Of a stretch of 64,000 bases of DNA, positions 40,000 to 47,650 are shown in pieces. Position 1 is the stretch's first letter; each line of letters opens with the position of its first letter. The notes below the pieces were generated by a model that saw only the letters and a list, made by a program, of their open reading frames with translations, was not told the DNA's origin and did no database searches. Position numbers and translations under genes: made by a program. The stretch is from a virus. The stretch covers positions 30,519 through 94,518 of the IMG/VR virus record IMGVR_UViG_3300044695_005756; one strand, 5' to 3'.

Positions 40000-42645
40000 A
40001 TGAATCCATTAGTATCGGTAGGTTTAAGCTTTAAATCAATACAAGCCAATATTGTAAAGATTGTAAAGTTAAAAGATCAAGAAAAACTTCAAAAAAAGTT
40101 TGATGAGGTACGCGCACGACAGCAATCTTATAAGGCTCGCTATCAACAAAAAACATCACCTAAAATTTCACGCGAAAGTTTAAAAGACTCTTCTCAAAGT
40201 TTTATGTCAATGCTGTCGGGCATGGGAAATTTATTGAAAGTTCTTTTTGCTCTTGTTGGTATTGCTGGAATATTTGCGATTCTAAAAAAATCAAAATTAG
40301 GTAACTATGTTCTTGAGTTTATTCAAAGTTCACTCACATCAATTATAGACTTAATTAAAAAATCATTCAGATTTATTCGTGACGTTTTTTCAGACTCCAG
40401 AGTTAAATTATCACTTTTTAATTTTATTGTTTCTTTCCTTAGATTTATTGGAACTTTAGTTGTCGCAGCAGCTTCATTAGCAATTAGTCTTTTGCGTGAT
40501 AGTGAAATTATCAATACAATCAAAACTACCATCGTTGCAGTATTTGTTGCAATATTGGACGGAATAAAAGCGACTTATAGTATCATATCAAAACTTGTAA
40601 TGGATAATTGGGACACGCTGAAGCAAGTCACATATGATATTTTCATTGAAATCAAAAATGCTCTTTTACTTGCATTGAAAACTGCTGGAACAATAGTTTC
40701 TGGTGGAATGGATCCTAGAATAACAGATGGTCTCAAAGAAATTTTTGTTGAAGCATGGCGATTCATAGTGGCATTATTCACAACAGAGTTTCAAGATCCT
40801 GATACAGGTAAAAAATTTACGTTACTGAAAGAAGGTGGTTTATGGGTAGCTGAAATGGCAGGTTTGGCTGCAGCGTGGATGATATTTGGCGCATGGATGA
40901 AAGAGAAAGGTAAAGCACTTTCAGGAATGAGTCTTTTAGATTTAAAAGAAGCTTGTTCTTCATGCATGGACATTCCTGATATAGACAAAGATAAAACAGG
41001 AAAGAAAAAACCAAAAGATATACCATCAAAAGGCAAAACTCCTGACAAAATTCCTCAAAAAGAAAAAGGTGTTATTGACAAAGTTACGGACTATACTAAA
41101 GAAACCTATCAAAAAGGAAAAGAATACGTAGGTAAAAAAATAACACAGGCTCGTAACGCGGTCGGTCAAGTTGTAGAATACGTTAGTGAAAAAGCCGCAC
41201 GAATAGGTGCAAAACTTGATGCTGGCTTTAAAGCACTCAAGACAAGAGTTAAAGTTGTTGCAGAAGCTTTGTATAAACCTTTAGTCGCAATGGTAAATAG
41301 TGATAAAATTAAAAGACTTCTGTTTACTGCTTTCGAAAAAAGATTTAAATCAGCAGCACTCGGCAGACTTAAAGTTTTTATTGTAGCACAGTTAGCAGGA
41401 CTTACAGCAGCAGCGGGATCAGGTGGTCTTGGCTTAGTCATCAATTTGTTATCCGCTGGTTTAGCAGCGTATGATTTATATTGTTTGTATGATCTATTGT
41501 TTGTATCTTCTGATGGTGAAAACGAAGATGGTGGTTTTTATCCTGTAATAAAAACTGAAGTTGAAAAGTGGTGGAAAGATCAAACAACACCATCTAAAGC
41601 AAGTGCTGGTCCAAAAATGCCTGAGTCTCAACCTGTAACTCAACAAGCACCATCAGCACCAACACCAGTTTCAGCTCCTAAAGTCAAAACACAACAATCC
41701 GCATCTGGAGTTATAGATTACTCAGCAGCACCAAAGCCTGAAACTTCATTTAAACAAGTATCAGCGCCTGTTGCTGCGACGGCTGCTACAACGGCAGCGG
41801 CATCAACTGCGCCATGTCAATGTCCTCCAACAATGGATACAGTAACTTCACCGCAAGACTTTCCTGCAAATTGGACTTCTGAAGTAGGAGTTGTTCCTGC
41901 TGGCATGTCAATGGAAAAACGTCAAGTTGGTGGACTTGGATATGGAGGTCAAAGAAAAAAAACAGACGGTGTAATTATACACCATACCGGTGGTAGCAGC
42001 ATTGACGTAGCAATTAGAACTCTACAAAACAGAAAACTCTCTTATCATTATTTGGTTGATAGAAACGGAAAAGTAGTTCAAATTTTACCAGATAATCTAG
42101 TCGGTTGGCATGCTGGAGACACAAACAAAAAACCAGCGTTTAATAACTATAATACCATAAGTATTTCAATGGTAGCAAAAGATGATAAAGATGTTACACC
42201 AGAACAAGTGGCAGCAGCAGCATCACTTGAAGCAATGCTTGCGAAAAAATATGGTTTTTCCAAAACAAATGCATTCGGACATGGTGAAGTGGCGTCATCT
42301 AAACAACCTACAGAAGGATTTACCATCGCAAATGCAATTCGTTCTGGTTCAGTAGGTCAAAAACTTCAAAATTTTGCAGATCAAACCATAGAAGAAGTGA
42401 AGCCTACAATTTCATCTGCGGCACAAACAGTCACACAAAAATCAGGAGAAGTATTAGATAGTGCATCTGGTATGGTAAGATCAGGACTTAGAACGCTTGA
42501 AGACATGTTCTTATCAAATCGTCCATCATTTACTGACTTATCAACAACAGTAATTCAAAATAACACGATTAGTAAACCTGGCGGTAATATGAAAGATAAA
42601 GAATCTCAGTCTTTTGAATTTTTAATAGCCCGCCAACTCAATTAA
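40000..42645 (+). CDS. Tape-measure-like tail protein with C-terminal amidase, paralogue 2
   Basis: 881 aa. The N-terminal ~300 residues match the plan of the preceding protein: basic helix, hydrophobic segments near 70-95 and 145-170, and an ILDGIKATYSIISKL segment. After a Pro/Ala-rich linker a type-2 amidase (PGRP/T7 lysozyme-like) domain occupies residues ~645-790: VIIHHTGG (H661, H662), LSYHYLVDRNGKVVQ, VGWHAGD, and AFGHGEV (H761) with a KQPTEG turn. It would cleave the N-acetylmuramoyl-L-alanine bond. Carried in the tail, it could open the wall during DNA injection. It starts directly after the previous stop. Confidence 0.8.
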   Translation: MNPLVSVGLSFKSIQANIVKIVKLKDQEKLQKKFDEVRARQQSYKARYQQKTSPKISRESLKDSSQSFMSMLSGMGNLLKVLFALVGIAGIFAILKKSKLGNYVLEFIQSSLTSIIDLIKKSFRFIRDVFSDSRVKLSLFNFIVSFLRFIGTLVVAAASLAISLLRDSEIINTIKTTIVAVFVAILDGIKATYSIISKLVMDNWDTLKQVTYDIFIEIKNALLLALKTAGTIVSGGMDPRITDGLKEIFVEAWRFIVALFTTEFQDPDTGKKFTLLKEGGLWVAEMAGLAAAWMIFGAWMKEKGKALSGMSLLDLKEACSSCMDIPDIDKDKTGKKKPKDIPSKGKTPDKIPQKEKGVIDKVTDYTKETYQKGKEYVGKKITQARNAVGQVVEYVSEKAARIGAKLDAGFKALKTRVKVVAEALYKPLVAMVNSDKIKRLLFTAFEKRFKSAALGRLKVFIVAQLAGLTAAAGSGGLGLVINLLSAGLAAYDLYCLYDLLFVSSDGENEDGGFYPVIKTEVEKWWKDQTTPSKASAGPKMPESQPVTQQAPSAPTPVSAPKVKTQQSASGVIDYSAAPKPETSFKQVSAPVAATAATTAAASTAPCQCPPTMDTVTSPQDFPANWTSEVGVVPAGMSMEKRQVGGLGYGGQRKKTDGVIIHHTGGSSIDVAIRTLQNRKLSYHYLVDRNGKVVQILPDNLVGWHAGDTNKKPAFNNYNTISISMVAKDDKDVTPEQVAAAASLEAMLAKKYGFSKTNAFGHGEVASSKQPTEGFTIANAIRSGSVGQKLQNFADQTIEEVKPTISSAAQTVTQKSGEVLDSASGMVRSGLRTLEDMFLSNRPSFTDLSTTVIQNNTISKPGGNMKDKESQSFEFLIARQLN

Positions 42646-42672
42646 AAAAAAAAACGCCACCCGAAGGTGGCG
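42644..42672 (-). terminator. Intrinsic terminator after gp32
   Basis: A 7-bp stem (42655-42661 with 42666-42672) has a UUCG tetraloop when read on the minus strand and is followed there by an 11-nt T run. It terminates leftward transcription from gp32. Reading rightward there is no T run after the stem, so it is at best a weak stop for the converging plus operon. Confidence 0.88.
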
Positions 42673-42699
42673 CCGCAGTTGATTAAGATAAAGGAAGGT

Positions 42700-43560
42700 T
42701 TAATCTTCTGCTAGAGACTTGAAATAATCCAATTCTTCATCTTCAATATCTGGTGAAGAACGTGGTGTGAAGTCTTCTGCTTTGCCTTTTGACACAGGCA
42801 CAGCACCATCAAGACCAAGCACTTTGTCAAGTTTTGCTTTCAACACTTCATATGGTTTGAAGTGTTTTGGATCAAGAAACTCTTTAAGAGAATATTCTTT
42901 TTTCCAGAGTGCTTCAAGTTTTGCGTCATCACCGCCAAACAATGCAGAAGGCGATTCAAACTCAGATTTATCATAATTACGATAACCTTCAACTTGACGA
43001 ATCTTGATTTTGAAGTTTGCACCTTCCCAAAAATCAAAAGGATTCATTGCCTTTTCATCTTCAAACTCTGGATCCATTGCTTCAGTCAACTTGTCAAAGA
43101 TTTTCTTACCAAACTTATACAGTTTGATTTGACCTTCGTTTTCTGGATTCTTTGGATCAGAAATGATCAACACATTTGAAATGTATGTGAGTCTACGTTT
43201 CTGCTTACGCGCAATTTCTTTGTTTGCTTCAATACCAGAATTCCACAACACAGAATTATATTCTGAAACTGGATCTTTTTGACCGAGTGTAGTCAAAGAG
43301 TTTTCAATGTACCAACCACCAGGACCTTGAAAGCCATGATTGAAGACACGTGCCCATGGAAGAGCATCATCACCATCTACTGCTGGTGCTGGTAGAAATC
43401 GAATGATTGCCATTCCGTTACCAGCTTTATCTACTTCGGGTTGCCAAAAACGATCATCGTCTTTAGAACCTTCGTTTGTGGGGGTATTGATTGATTCAAT
43501 CGCTTTAGTAAGTTTTTCAAACGAATTGCGATTGCTTTTAAGACTAGAAAAGTCCGTCAT
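42700..43560 (-). CDS. 32: Single-stranded DNA-binding protein gp32
   Basis: 286 aa (T4 is 301). The core matches T4 gp32: DKAGNGMAIIRFLPAPA, NHGFQGPGGWYIEN, then KQKRRLTYISNVLIISDP, ENEGQIKLYKFGKKIFDK, WEGANFKIKIRQVEGYRNY and an acidic C-tail (DIEDEELDYF) for partner binding. Of the T4 zinc ligands (one His, three Cys) only the His (H75) remains; all three Cys are missing, so the zinc ribbon is lost. It coats ssDNA at the fork and binds gp59. It has its own promoter and terminator, and a GAGG Shine-Dalgarno. Confidence 0.95.
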   Translation of the reverse strand: MTDFSSLKSNRNSFEKLTKAIESINTPTNEGSKDDDRFWQPEVDKAGNGMAIIRFLPAPAVDGDDALPWARVFNHGFQGPGGWYIENSLTTLGQKDPVSEYNSVLWNSGIEANKEIARKQKRRLTYISNVLIISDPKNPENEGQIKLYKFGKKIFDKLTEAMDPEFEDEKAMNPFDFWEGANFKIKIRQVEGYRNYDKSEFESPSALFGGDDAKLEALWKKEYSLKEFLDPKHFKPYEVLKAKLDKVLGLDGAVPVSKGKAEDFTPRSSPDIEDEELDYFKSLAED

Positions 43561-43584
43561 GTTTTACCTCGTATAGTTAGTGTG

Positions 43585-44127
43585 TTAAAAAATATGTACA
43601 TCTTGTCCACTTGATTCATTATATACTTGTATATATGTATCGTCAAGAACAGACTGCACGACTTTTATCGTTTTTGCCGTTTCTTTGTGAAGAATACCTA
43701 CACCACCTGCCATATTAAAATCGTCAATAACATCATTAGTGTCATCAATGAGTATAATATCAGACTTGGCATAGTTTGCTTTCAAATGACGACCAGGTAC
43801 GATATTAGCTTTAAAGTCGATGTAATGTCTTTTCAGCCAAACCTTTTTTTGCCGCTTCACTTCTTCATGATGTAGTCTACCGCCAGAAGATGAAAGAATT
43901 TCTACAGGTATATCAAGTGAAATGATATACTTTAACAACTCTTTACCACCTGGATACCAGTCAAGTGTTTCAAAATTTCTTCCCTCAACAAATGTATTCC
44001 AATTATCATCATGTTTTTCACCACGTTCTCGACTACTTGCTGCGTTTTGTTTAAAAACTTCTTTGTATCTTTTGTTGAAGTCTGACAAAACTCCATCCAT
44101 GTCTAGGTAGATTTTAGTTATTCGCAT
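43585..44127 (-). CDS. HAD-superfamily phosphatase (5'-nucleotidase-like)
   Basis: 180 aa. Motif I is YLDMDGVLSDF (D9, D11), motif II Ser is in EILSSSG (about residues 77-81), a basic motif III region lies around K115-K120, and motif IV is LIDDTNDV (D128, D129). Size and motifs resemble NT5C-type deoxyribonucleotidases, so it may act on nucleotides; a role in end repair is an alternative. It overlaps gp59 by 14 nt and its distal end holds the gp32 promoter. Confidence 0.8.
   Translation of the reverse strand: MRITKIYLDMDGVLSDFNKRYKEVFKQNAASSRERGEKHDDNWNTFVEGRNFETLDWYPGGKELLKYIISLDIPVEILSSSGGRLHHEEVKRQKKVWLKRHYIDFKANIVPGRHLKANYAKSDIILIDDTNDVIDDFNMAGGVGILHKETAKTIKVVQSVLDDTYIQVYNESSGQDVHIF
43618..43646 (-). 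promoter_or_regulatory. Sigma70-like promoter for gp32
   Basis: TTGACG (43641-43646), 17-nt spacer, TATAAT (43618-43623) on the minus strand. It lies inside the 3' end of the HAD gene; the predicted leader before the gp32 ATG is about 50 nt. With the terminator at 42644 it makes gp32 a separate transcription unit. Confidence 0.75.
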
Positions 44128-44713
44128 CGTATTCTTTCTTGAGTATTAGTTTATATTTCGTCGGTTCGAATTGTATGAACGGTGTATATTTTTTTATTTT
44201 TCTACTGACATTCGGATAGTGAATTGTGTCATTAATTTTCTTGTCCCATGAAGAAATAAAATTGAGTATTTTATTAAGTATGCATACAGTTTCAAGCGAA
44301 ATTTCATCATGTAGCAATTTCTGAAGTAAATCAGGATATTCGCCATCATGTATCATAAATGCTGCATTAGCGTCTTTATGACTTATTAATGATGCAATTT
44401 CGTTGGTAAAAGTATACGTCAATGATTGAATCACTTTTTGTCGTTTACGATACTCAATATCAGCATCGTTTGTGAGTAGGTGTCCTATCCAAACATCTGA
44501 ATCATGAACCAAATTAGCAACAATATAATCGCGCCCTTGATCATCATTTGTGAATCTCCTGCTTAGTTTGTAGAAGTGCCATTTATCTTTTCGATTCTCA
44601 AACGCATCAATACTGGTACTTACTTTACCATGATACTTAAAGTAATCGTAAGAATCTGAATTAAAGTGGAGCTTGAGAGAAGTATATAAACAAAATGCCT
44701 CATACCCGGTCAT
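44114..44713 (-). CDS. 59: Loader of replicative helicase gp59
   Basis: 199 aa (T4 gp59 is 217). Matches to T4 gp59 are YEAFCLYTSLKLHFN, YDYFKYHGKVSTSIDAFENR, KDKWHFYKLSRRF, and IVANLVHDSDVWIGHLL, and the C-terminal helical domain shows SLETVCILNKILNFI. gp59 loads the gp41 helicase onto gp32-covered DNA, and here it is one gene from gp32. Its ATG overlaps the gp33 stop (ATGA). Confidence 0.88.
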   Translation of the reverse strand: MTGYEAFCLYTSLKLHFNSDSYDYFKYHGKVSTSIDAFENRKDKWHFYKLSRRFTNDDQGRDYIVANLVHDSDVWIGHLLTNDADIEYRKRQKVIQSLTYTFTNEIASLISHKDANAAFMIHDGEYPDLLQKLLHDEISLETVCILNKILNFISSWDKKINDTIHYPNVSRKIKKYTPFIQFEPTKYKLILKKEYDANN

Positions 44714-44934
44714 ATCGGTAAACGATTGCCTTTCACTTTTAACATATTTAATCTTTCTGCTTGCTCATGAATCTTCGATTTAAGATTTGGTGTAATGAGT
44801 GAAGCAGCAACTTCTAATTCAAGTCCAGTTTCTTTGCAATGTTCAGTAATAGCTTCAAGATATGTGTAATCAGTATTAGCCACCAACTGCTCTATTTGCA
44901 GAGAAAACTGGAGCATTTCGTCTTTAGTAGGCAT
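44710..44934 (-). CDS. 33: Late transcription coactivator gp33
   Basis: 74 aa (T4 gp33 is 112). It matches the shorter marine T4-like gp33: PTKDEMLQFSLQIEQLV, the helix DYTYLEAITEHCKETGLEL, and VAASLITPNLKSKI. In T4, gp33 links RNA polymerase and the gp45 sliding clamp at late promoters, while gp55 reads the TATAAATA motif. gp55 is not in this window. It is in an overlapping operon with gp59. Confidence 0.85.
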   Translation of the reverse strand: MPTKDEMLQFSLQIEQLVANTDYTYLEAITEHCKETGLELEVAASLITPNLKSKIHEQAERLNMLKVKGNRLPI

Positions 44935-45245
44935 TATTTTTCAGACGGATGAACTACAGGTGAGTACACAGCATCTCCAGTTTTTCTTTCAGAAAATGGC
45001 CAGTTGTTATTTGGTATATTCGAAAAGTCAAACTTGGTATCGACTGTAGGTCTTTCAAACTCATCCCATGGTGGTGTAACTTCAAGTTGTCCATCAACAA
45101 TGTATCCACAACCTTGTAGAAATTCTTTAAATCGATCTAAAATATCTCCAAGAAACACTTCATTGCAACCCATCTCTAAAGTTCGTTCGCCATCATTTGA
45201 ATCAAATCGAAATGTAAAATTGTGTTTATCTTCTTCAAAGTGCAT
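44934..45245 (-). CDS. Conserved hypothetical protein next to gp33
   Basis: 103 aa, acidic, no Cys cluster or membrane segment. The N-terminal half (NFTFRFDSNDGERTLEMGCN, FLGDILDRFKEFLQGCGYIV) looks alpha/beta. A Pro-rich region follows (VTPPWDEFERPTVDTKF). Its stop overlaps the gp33 start, which suggests co-expression. Function unknown. Confidence 0.7.
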   Translation of the reverse strand: MHFEEDKHNFTFRFDSNDGERTLEMGCNEVFLGDILDRFKEFLQGCGYIVDGQLEVTPPWDEFERPTVDTKFDFSNIPNNNWPFSERKTGDAVYSPVVHPSEK

Positions 45246-45260
45246 AATATAGTTCTCCGT

Positions 45261-45512
45261 TTATTTACGATTTGCTGCGTGTGCAATACAAACGATATCA
45301 TCACTCTTGGCATAAGAACACCGTACTGCAAGTGGATCAATGCCTTTTGCGATTGCGTTTTCAATATTCGCTGCCATTAATTTACGGTCATTCAAACCAT
45401 ATAAACATGTCGCAGCAACGATTGAAAGTAGAACCAAAGTTACAGAAACTGTGGTCACACTACTCAATCCTTTTTCCATCATCTTCTCCTTTTTGCTTGA
45501 TAAAATACTCAT
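45261..45512 (-). CDS. Small single-span membrane protein, lysis-module candidate
   Basis: 83 aa from the ATG at 45512, which overlaps the stop of the SleB-type hydrolase (ATGA); a second in-frame start lies at 45479. One transmembrane helix (residues ~19-40, VTTVSVTLVLLSIVAATCLY) is preceded by lysines, predicting a short cytoplasmic N-tail and a ~40-residue periplasmic tail with two Cys (AVRCSYAKSDDIVCIAHA). Coupling to the wall hydrolase makes a holin or other lysis role possible, but no family is recognised. Confidence 0.65.
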   Translation of the reverse strand: MSILSSKKEKMMEKGLSSVTTVSVTLVLLSIVAATCLYGLNDRKLMAANIENAIAKGIDPLAVRCSYAKSDDIVCIAHAANRK

Positions 45513-46060
45513 GAATTTCTTCTTACCTTATTGTAAAATAAATGTCTGCCTATTTGTGCAGTATAACGCATATTATTCCAACCAGGCTTCACATAATTTG
45601 CATGAAAGAACAATGCTCCTTTTGTTGGATCTCTGAAAGATTCTGGATACAAATAAAATCTCAAAGCCATCTCAGTTATCTTATTATATACTGCATTGTT
45701 CTCAATTGTCAACAATCCTCTATCAATCATTGCCTTCGCTCTACTCTCACAATACCATGAGAATTGACAAACATAACCTTCTCTTTGTTTGACTACACCA
45801 CAATAGCTTCCTGGAAATGAACCAGACAATGCTCTATTGTGTGTGACAAATGCTACTGCTAGTTGACCCTTTTCAGGTTCACCTCCTGCTTCAAAATACA
45901 TGTTTTGTGCAAGACATTCAACTTCAGCCCTAGCCATTGGAGCTAAATCTTCCAGTTGAACATGTGGCACAATTGGTATGTTTACTTGTGCTGCCGCATG
46001 GCTTATATAAACTATAAATGCTGCAAAGATACTACAAAGTAATAGTGTGATGTAACGCAT
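45509..46060 (-). CDS. SleB-type cell wall hydrolase with signal peptide
   Basis: 183 aa. Residues 1-24 are a signal peptide or anchor (TLLLCSIFAAFIVYISHAAA). The SleB/Hydrolase_2 domain follows: ECLAQNMYFEAGGEPEKGQL (predicted catalytic Glu near residue 57), AVAFVTHNRALSGSFPGSYC, GVVKQ, and VCQFSWYC. The family cleaves peptidoglycan glycan strands. The signal sequence suggests export by the host Sec system, so it is the likely endolysin. Its ATG has an AAGGAG-type Shine-Dalgarno, and a strong hairpin lies upstream. Confidence 0.88.
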   Translation of the reverse strand: MRYITLLLCSIFAAFIVYISHAAAQVNIPIVPHVQLEDLAPMARAEVECLAQNMYFEAGGEPEKGQLAVAFVTHNRALSGSFPGSYCGVVKQREGYVCQFSWYCESRAKAMIDRGLLTIENNAVYNKITEMALRFYLYPESFRDPTKGALFFHANYVKPGWNNMRYTAQIGRHLFYNKVRRNS

Positions 46061-46079
46061 ATTTCTCCTTGTTAGTTAG

Positions 46080-46099
46080 AGAGATGCCGAAGCATCTCT
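46080..46099 (-). other. Intergenic UUCG hairpin
   Basis: An 8-bp stem (46080-46087 with 46092-46099) closes a UUCG tetraloop on the minus strand, in the 46-nt gap before the SleB gene. It has no T run, so it is more likely an RNA stabiliser, processing or attenuating hairpin than a full terminator. Confidence 0.6.
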
Positions 46100-46106
46100 G
46101 TTCCCG

Positions 46107-46379
46107 TCAGGCAGTTTTTTTGCTTTGTGTTTTTTCTGCTGTGATATTGGAAACGAATCCGTTTAAGGCAGCTGCCTTAGTGATGATATCGTTTTCTGTG
46201 GGATAAGTTGGAAAGGCTGGATGTTCAGGTATTACTTGTCCGTTTAGTTTAGCAGACTCTACCTTTACGTGCCATTCATTTGATAGGCGATCTTTGCTGG
46301 AAGAATACTCTTCCAATAAAAGTTCTTTCGCCATTTTTAGAAGTTCAAGACGAATCTCGAACGGTGTCAGATTACTCAT
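46107..46379 (-). CDS. Conserved hypothetical protein (T4-like)
   Basis: 90 aa. It starts NLTPFEIRLELLKMAKELLL, with an acidic and basic helix, a Pro-rich segment (PEHPAFPTYPTE) and the ending ITKAAALNGFVSN plus a Lys-rich tail. Proteins with this start are widespread in marine T4-like phages; function unknown. The Shine-Dalgarno AGGAG is well placed. Confidence 0.75.
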   Translation of the reverse strand: MSNLTPFEIRLELLKMAKELLLEEYSSSKDRLSNEWHVKVESAKLNGQVIPEHPAFPTYPTENDIITKAAALNGFVSNITAEKTQSKKTA

Positions 46380-46408
46380 GTGTTTCTCCTGTGTTGTGTG
46401 TGTTTACT

Positions 46409-46451
46409 GGCGAGTGTGTGTGGTGCCAGTAATCTTATTTAGTCATTTATA
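46409..46451 (-). promoter_or_regulatory. Leader with stem-loop and possible late promoter
   Basis: On the minus strand TATAAATG (46444-46451) and CTAAATA (46436-46442) resemble T4-type late motifs. They are followed by an 8-bp inverted repeat (TTACTGGC / GCCAGTAA, about 46404-46433) before the gene starting at 46379. The repeat may be a terminator for upstream genes or a leader structure. Motif identity is uncertain. Confidence 0.35.
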
Positions 46452-46620
46452 ACTTTGTAGCCCGCGTTTCACGACATAATTTCCTCATCTCTGGCGTAAA
46501 GTCTGGAGATATCTCAGACAATCCACAATTGATGTATGTACCTTTTGGTTGTGGTACAAATACAATCAAGAACATGAATAGAAGAACGGCTCCACCAATC
46601 AACAAAAATGATTTGTTCAT
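46447..46620 (-). CDS. Small membrane protein
   Basis: 57 aa from the ATG at 46620, 1 nt after the upstream gene. One transmembrane helix covers residues ~4-22 (SFLLIGGAVLLFMFLIVFV). The remainder (KGTYINCGLSEISPDF) is short and soluble with two Cys. Function unknown. The longer reading from 46683 lacks support because it would lie inside the upstream gene. Confidence 0.6.
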   Translation of the reverse strand: MNKSFLLIGGAVLLFMFLIVFVPQPKGTYINCGLSEISPDFTPEMRKLCRETRATKL

Positions 46621-46621
46621 A

Positions 46622-47344
46622 TCAATCCCAAAGTCCTCTGTAGTATTTACCAAATAAACGAAAACCGTTATCCATACGATCATAAACTTTTTTCATGCCA
46701 TCGTAATCACATTCGTATGTGTGATTTGGTCCGTGTTCAAATGTGTAGAGTATTGGTTTACCATCTGCATCCCATTCACACGGCACAGAATGTGTATCAA
46801 TATTACCCGAACGATATGCTTCTTCCCACGAATCGTCAATGAGGTGTTCAAATGCAAAAATCATTTCATTCAACACCCATTCCCAACGACGATGTGTGAT
46901 GTCCCAAGATTTTTTTTGAAATTCTTCATCATCTTCAAACTTCAATTCAAGTTGGGAAGAACAATCGTCATAACCACTAATACGTAGTTCTTCTGGCACA
47001 TCTTCTGTATCAACTAGTGGTGAACCGTGTTTAGTATCACGCAACTGTTTCAACATCGGCAAAACGATCATACCTAATGTGTGATCCATTGACCATGTGT
47101 CATACTTGTCAATGCGTATTTTGATTTTGCGCTTCTTGTACTCTTCAATCTTTTGGCAAACTTTAGTCAACCAAGAGTCGTTACCGTTTCGATCTTCTGC
47201 AAGCCATGTACCAAAGTCGTGAACCCAATCAGGCTTTCGTGAAAAGCCACACTCATCGGGTACTTTCTTTGCCCAGAAGCAAAGTAAGTCTGCTAATTGA
47301 TAGGGACCGAACCAGTTTGTATAAGGACCAATGTTTACTTTCAT
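46622..47344 (-). CDS. Conserved marine phage protein of unknown function
   Basis: 240 aa from the ATG at 47344 (MKVNIGPYTNWFGPYQLADL). Other conserved segments are KIKIRIDKYDTWSMDHTLGM, IVLPMLKQLRDTKHGSPLVD, WEWVLNEMIFAFEHLIDDSW and NGFRLFGKYYRGLWD. Similar proteins are frequent in marine phages without known role; Trp/Tyr/His-rich motifs suggest an enzyme or binding protein, but no family is assigned. An upstream start at 47407 would run into the tmRNA and is rejected. Confidence 0.82.
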   Translation of the reverse strand: MKVNIGPYTNWFGPYQLADLLCFWAKKVPDECGFSRKPDWVHDFGTWLAEDRNGNDSWLTKVCQKIEEYKKRKIKIRIDKYDTWSMDHTLGMIVLPMLKQLRDTKHGSPLVDTEDVPEELRISGYDDCSSQLELKFEDDEEFQKKSWDITHRRWEWVLNEMIFAFEHLIDDSWEEAYRSGNIDTHSVPCEWDADGKPILYTFEHGPNHTYECDYDGMKKVYDRMDNGFRLFGKYYRGLWD

Positions 47345-47358
47345 AATGTATCTCTGAA

Positions 47359-47650
47359 TTTGGTGTAGGGTGTTTTGGTAATAAGGTACACCCCACTTAA
47401 ACCCCATGAGAGTTACGCTGCTAGGCGTTCTTCTCCGTAAAATGCATCGTTTGCATTTGTAGATTTGCTTGATTTACAGTCATCGCCTACTGTGTTGCCT
47501 TCTCCGCTATCTCACCCTGTCGAAGCCATGTCATCCCCATCAAAAGTATTCTCACGGTTTATCTTTCCGTTCCCAACTCCATGGACAAGAATACTTTTGG
47601 TGGAGATGCCGGGGATCGAACCCGGGTCCAGAATGCCTTCACTTTGAAGG
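47359..47650 (-). ncRNA. ssrA: Circularly permuted two-piece tmRNA (ssrA)
   Basis: Transcribed leftward. The acceptor part comes first: T-arm CCGGG-TTCGATC-CCCGG, then CATCTCC-A-CCA ending at 47598. About 59 nt later the coding part begins at 47538 with GGGGATGACATGGCTTCGAC. GGGGATG pairs with CATCTCC in a 7-bp acceptor stem with the G3-U70 pair that marks alanine tRNAs. The tag reading frame is downstream (47413-47454). The intervening segment (47539-47597) has a 10-11-bp inverted repeat (47542-47552 with 47588-47598) that would hold the two ends together before processing. The outer ends (hairpins at 47362-47393 and 47636-47650) are approximate. tmRNA rescues stalled ribosomes. Confidence 0.9.
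47413..47454 (-). other. tmRNA proteolysis tag reading frame
   Basis: Resume codon GCA at 47454-47452 opens ANDAFYGEERLAA and ends at TAA 47415-47413. The AND start and the LAA end are standard for tmRNA tags; the LAA end is the ClpX recognition signal in known systems. Confidence 0.9.
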
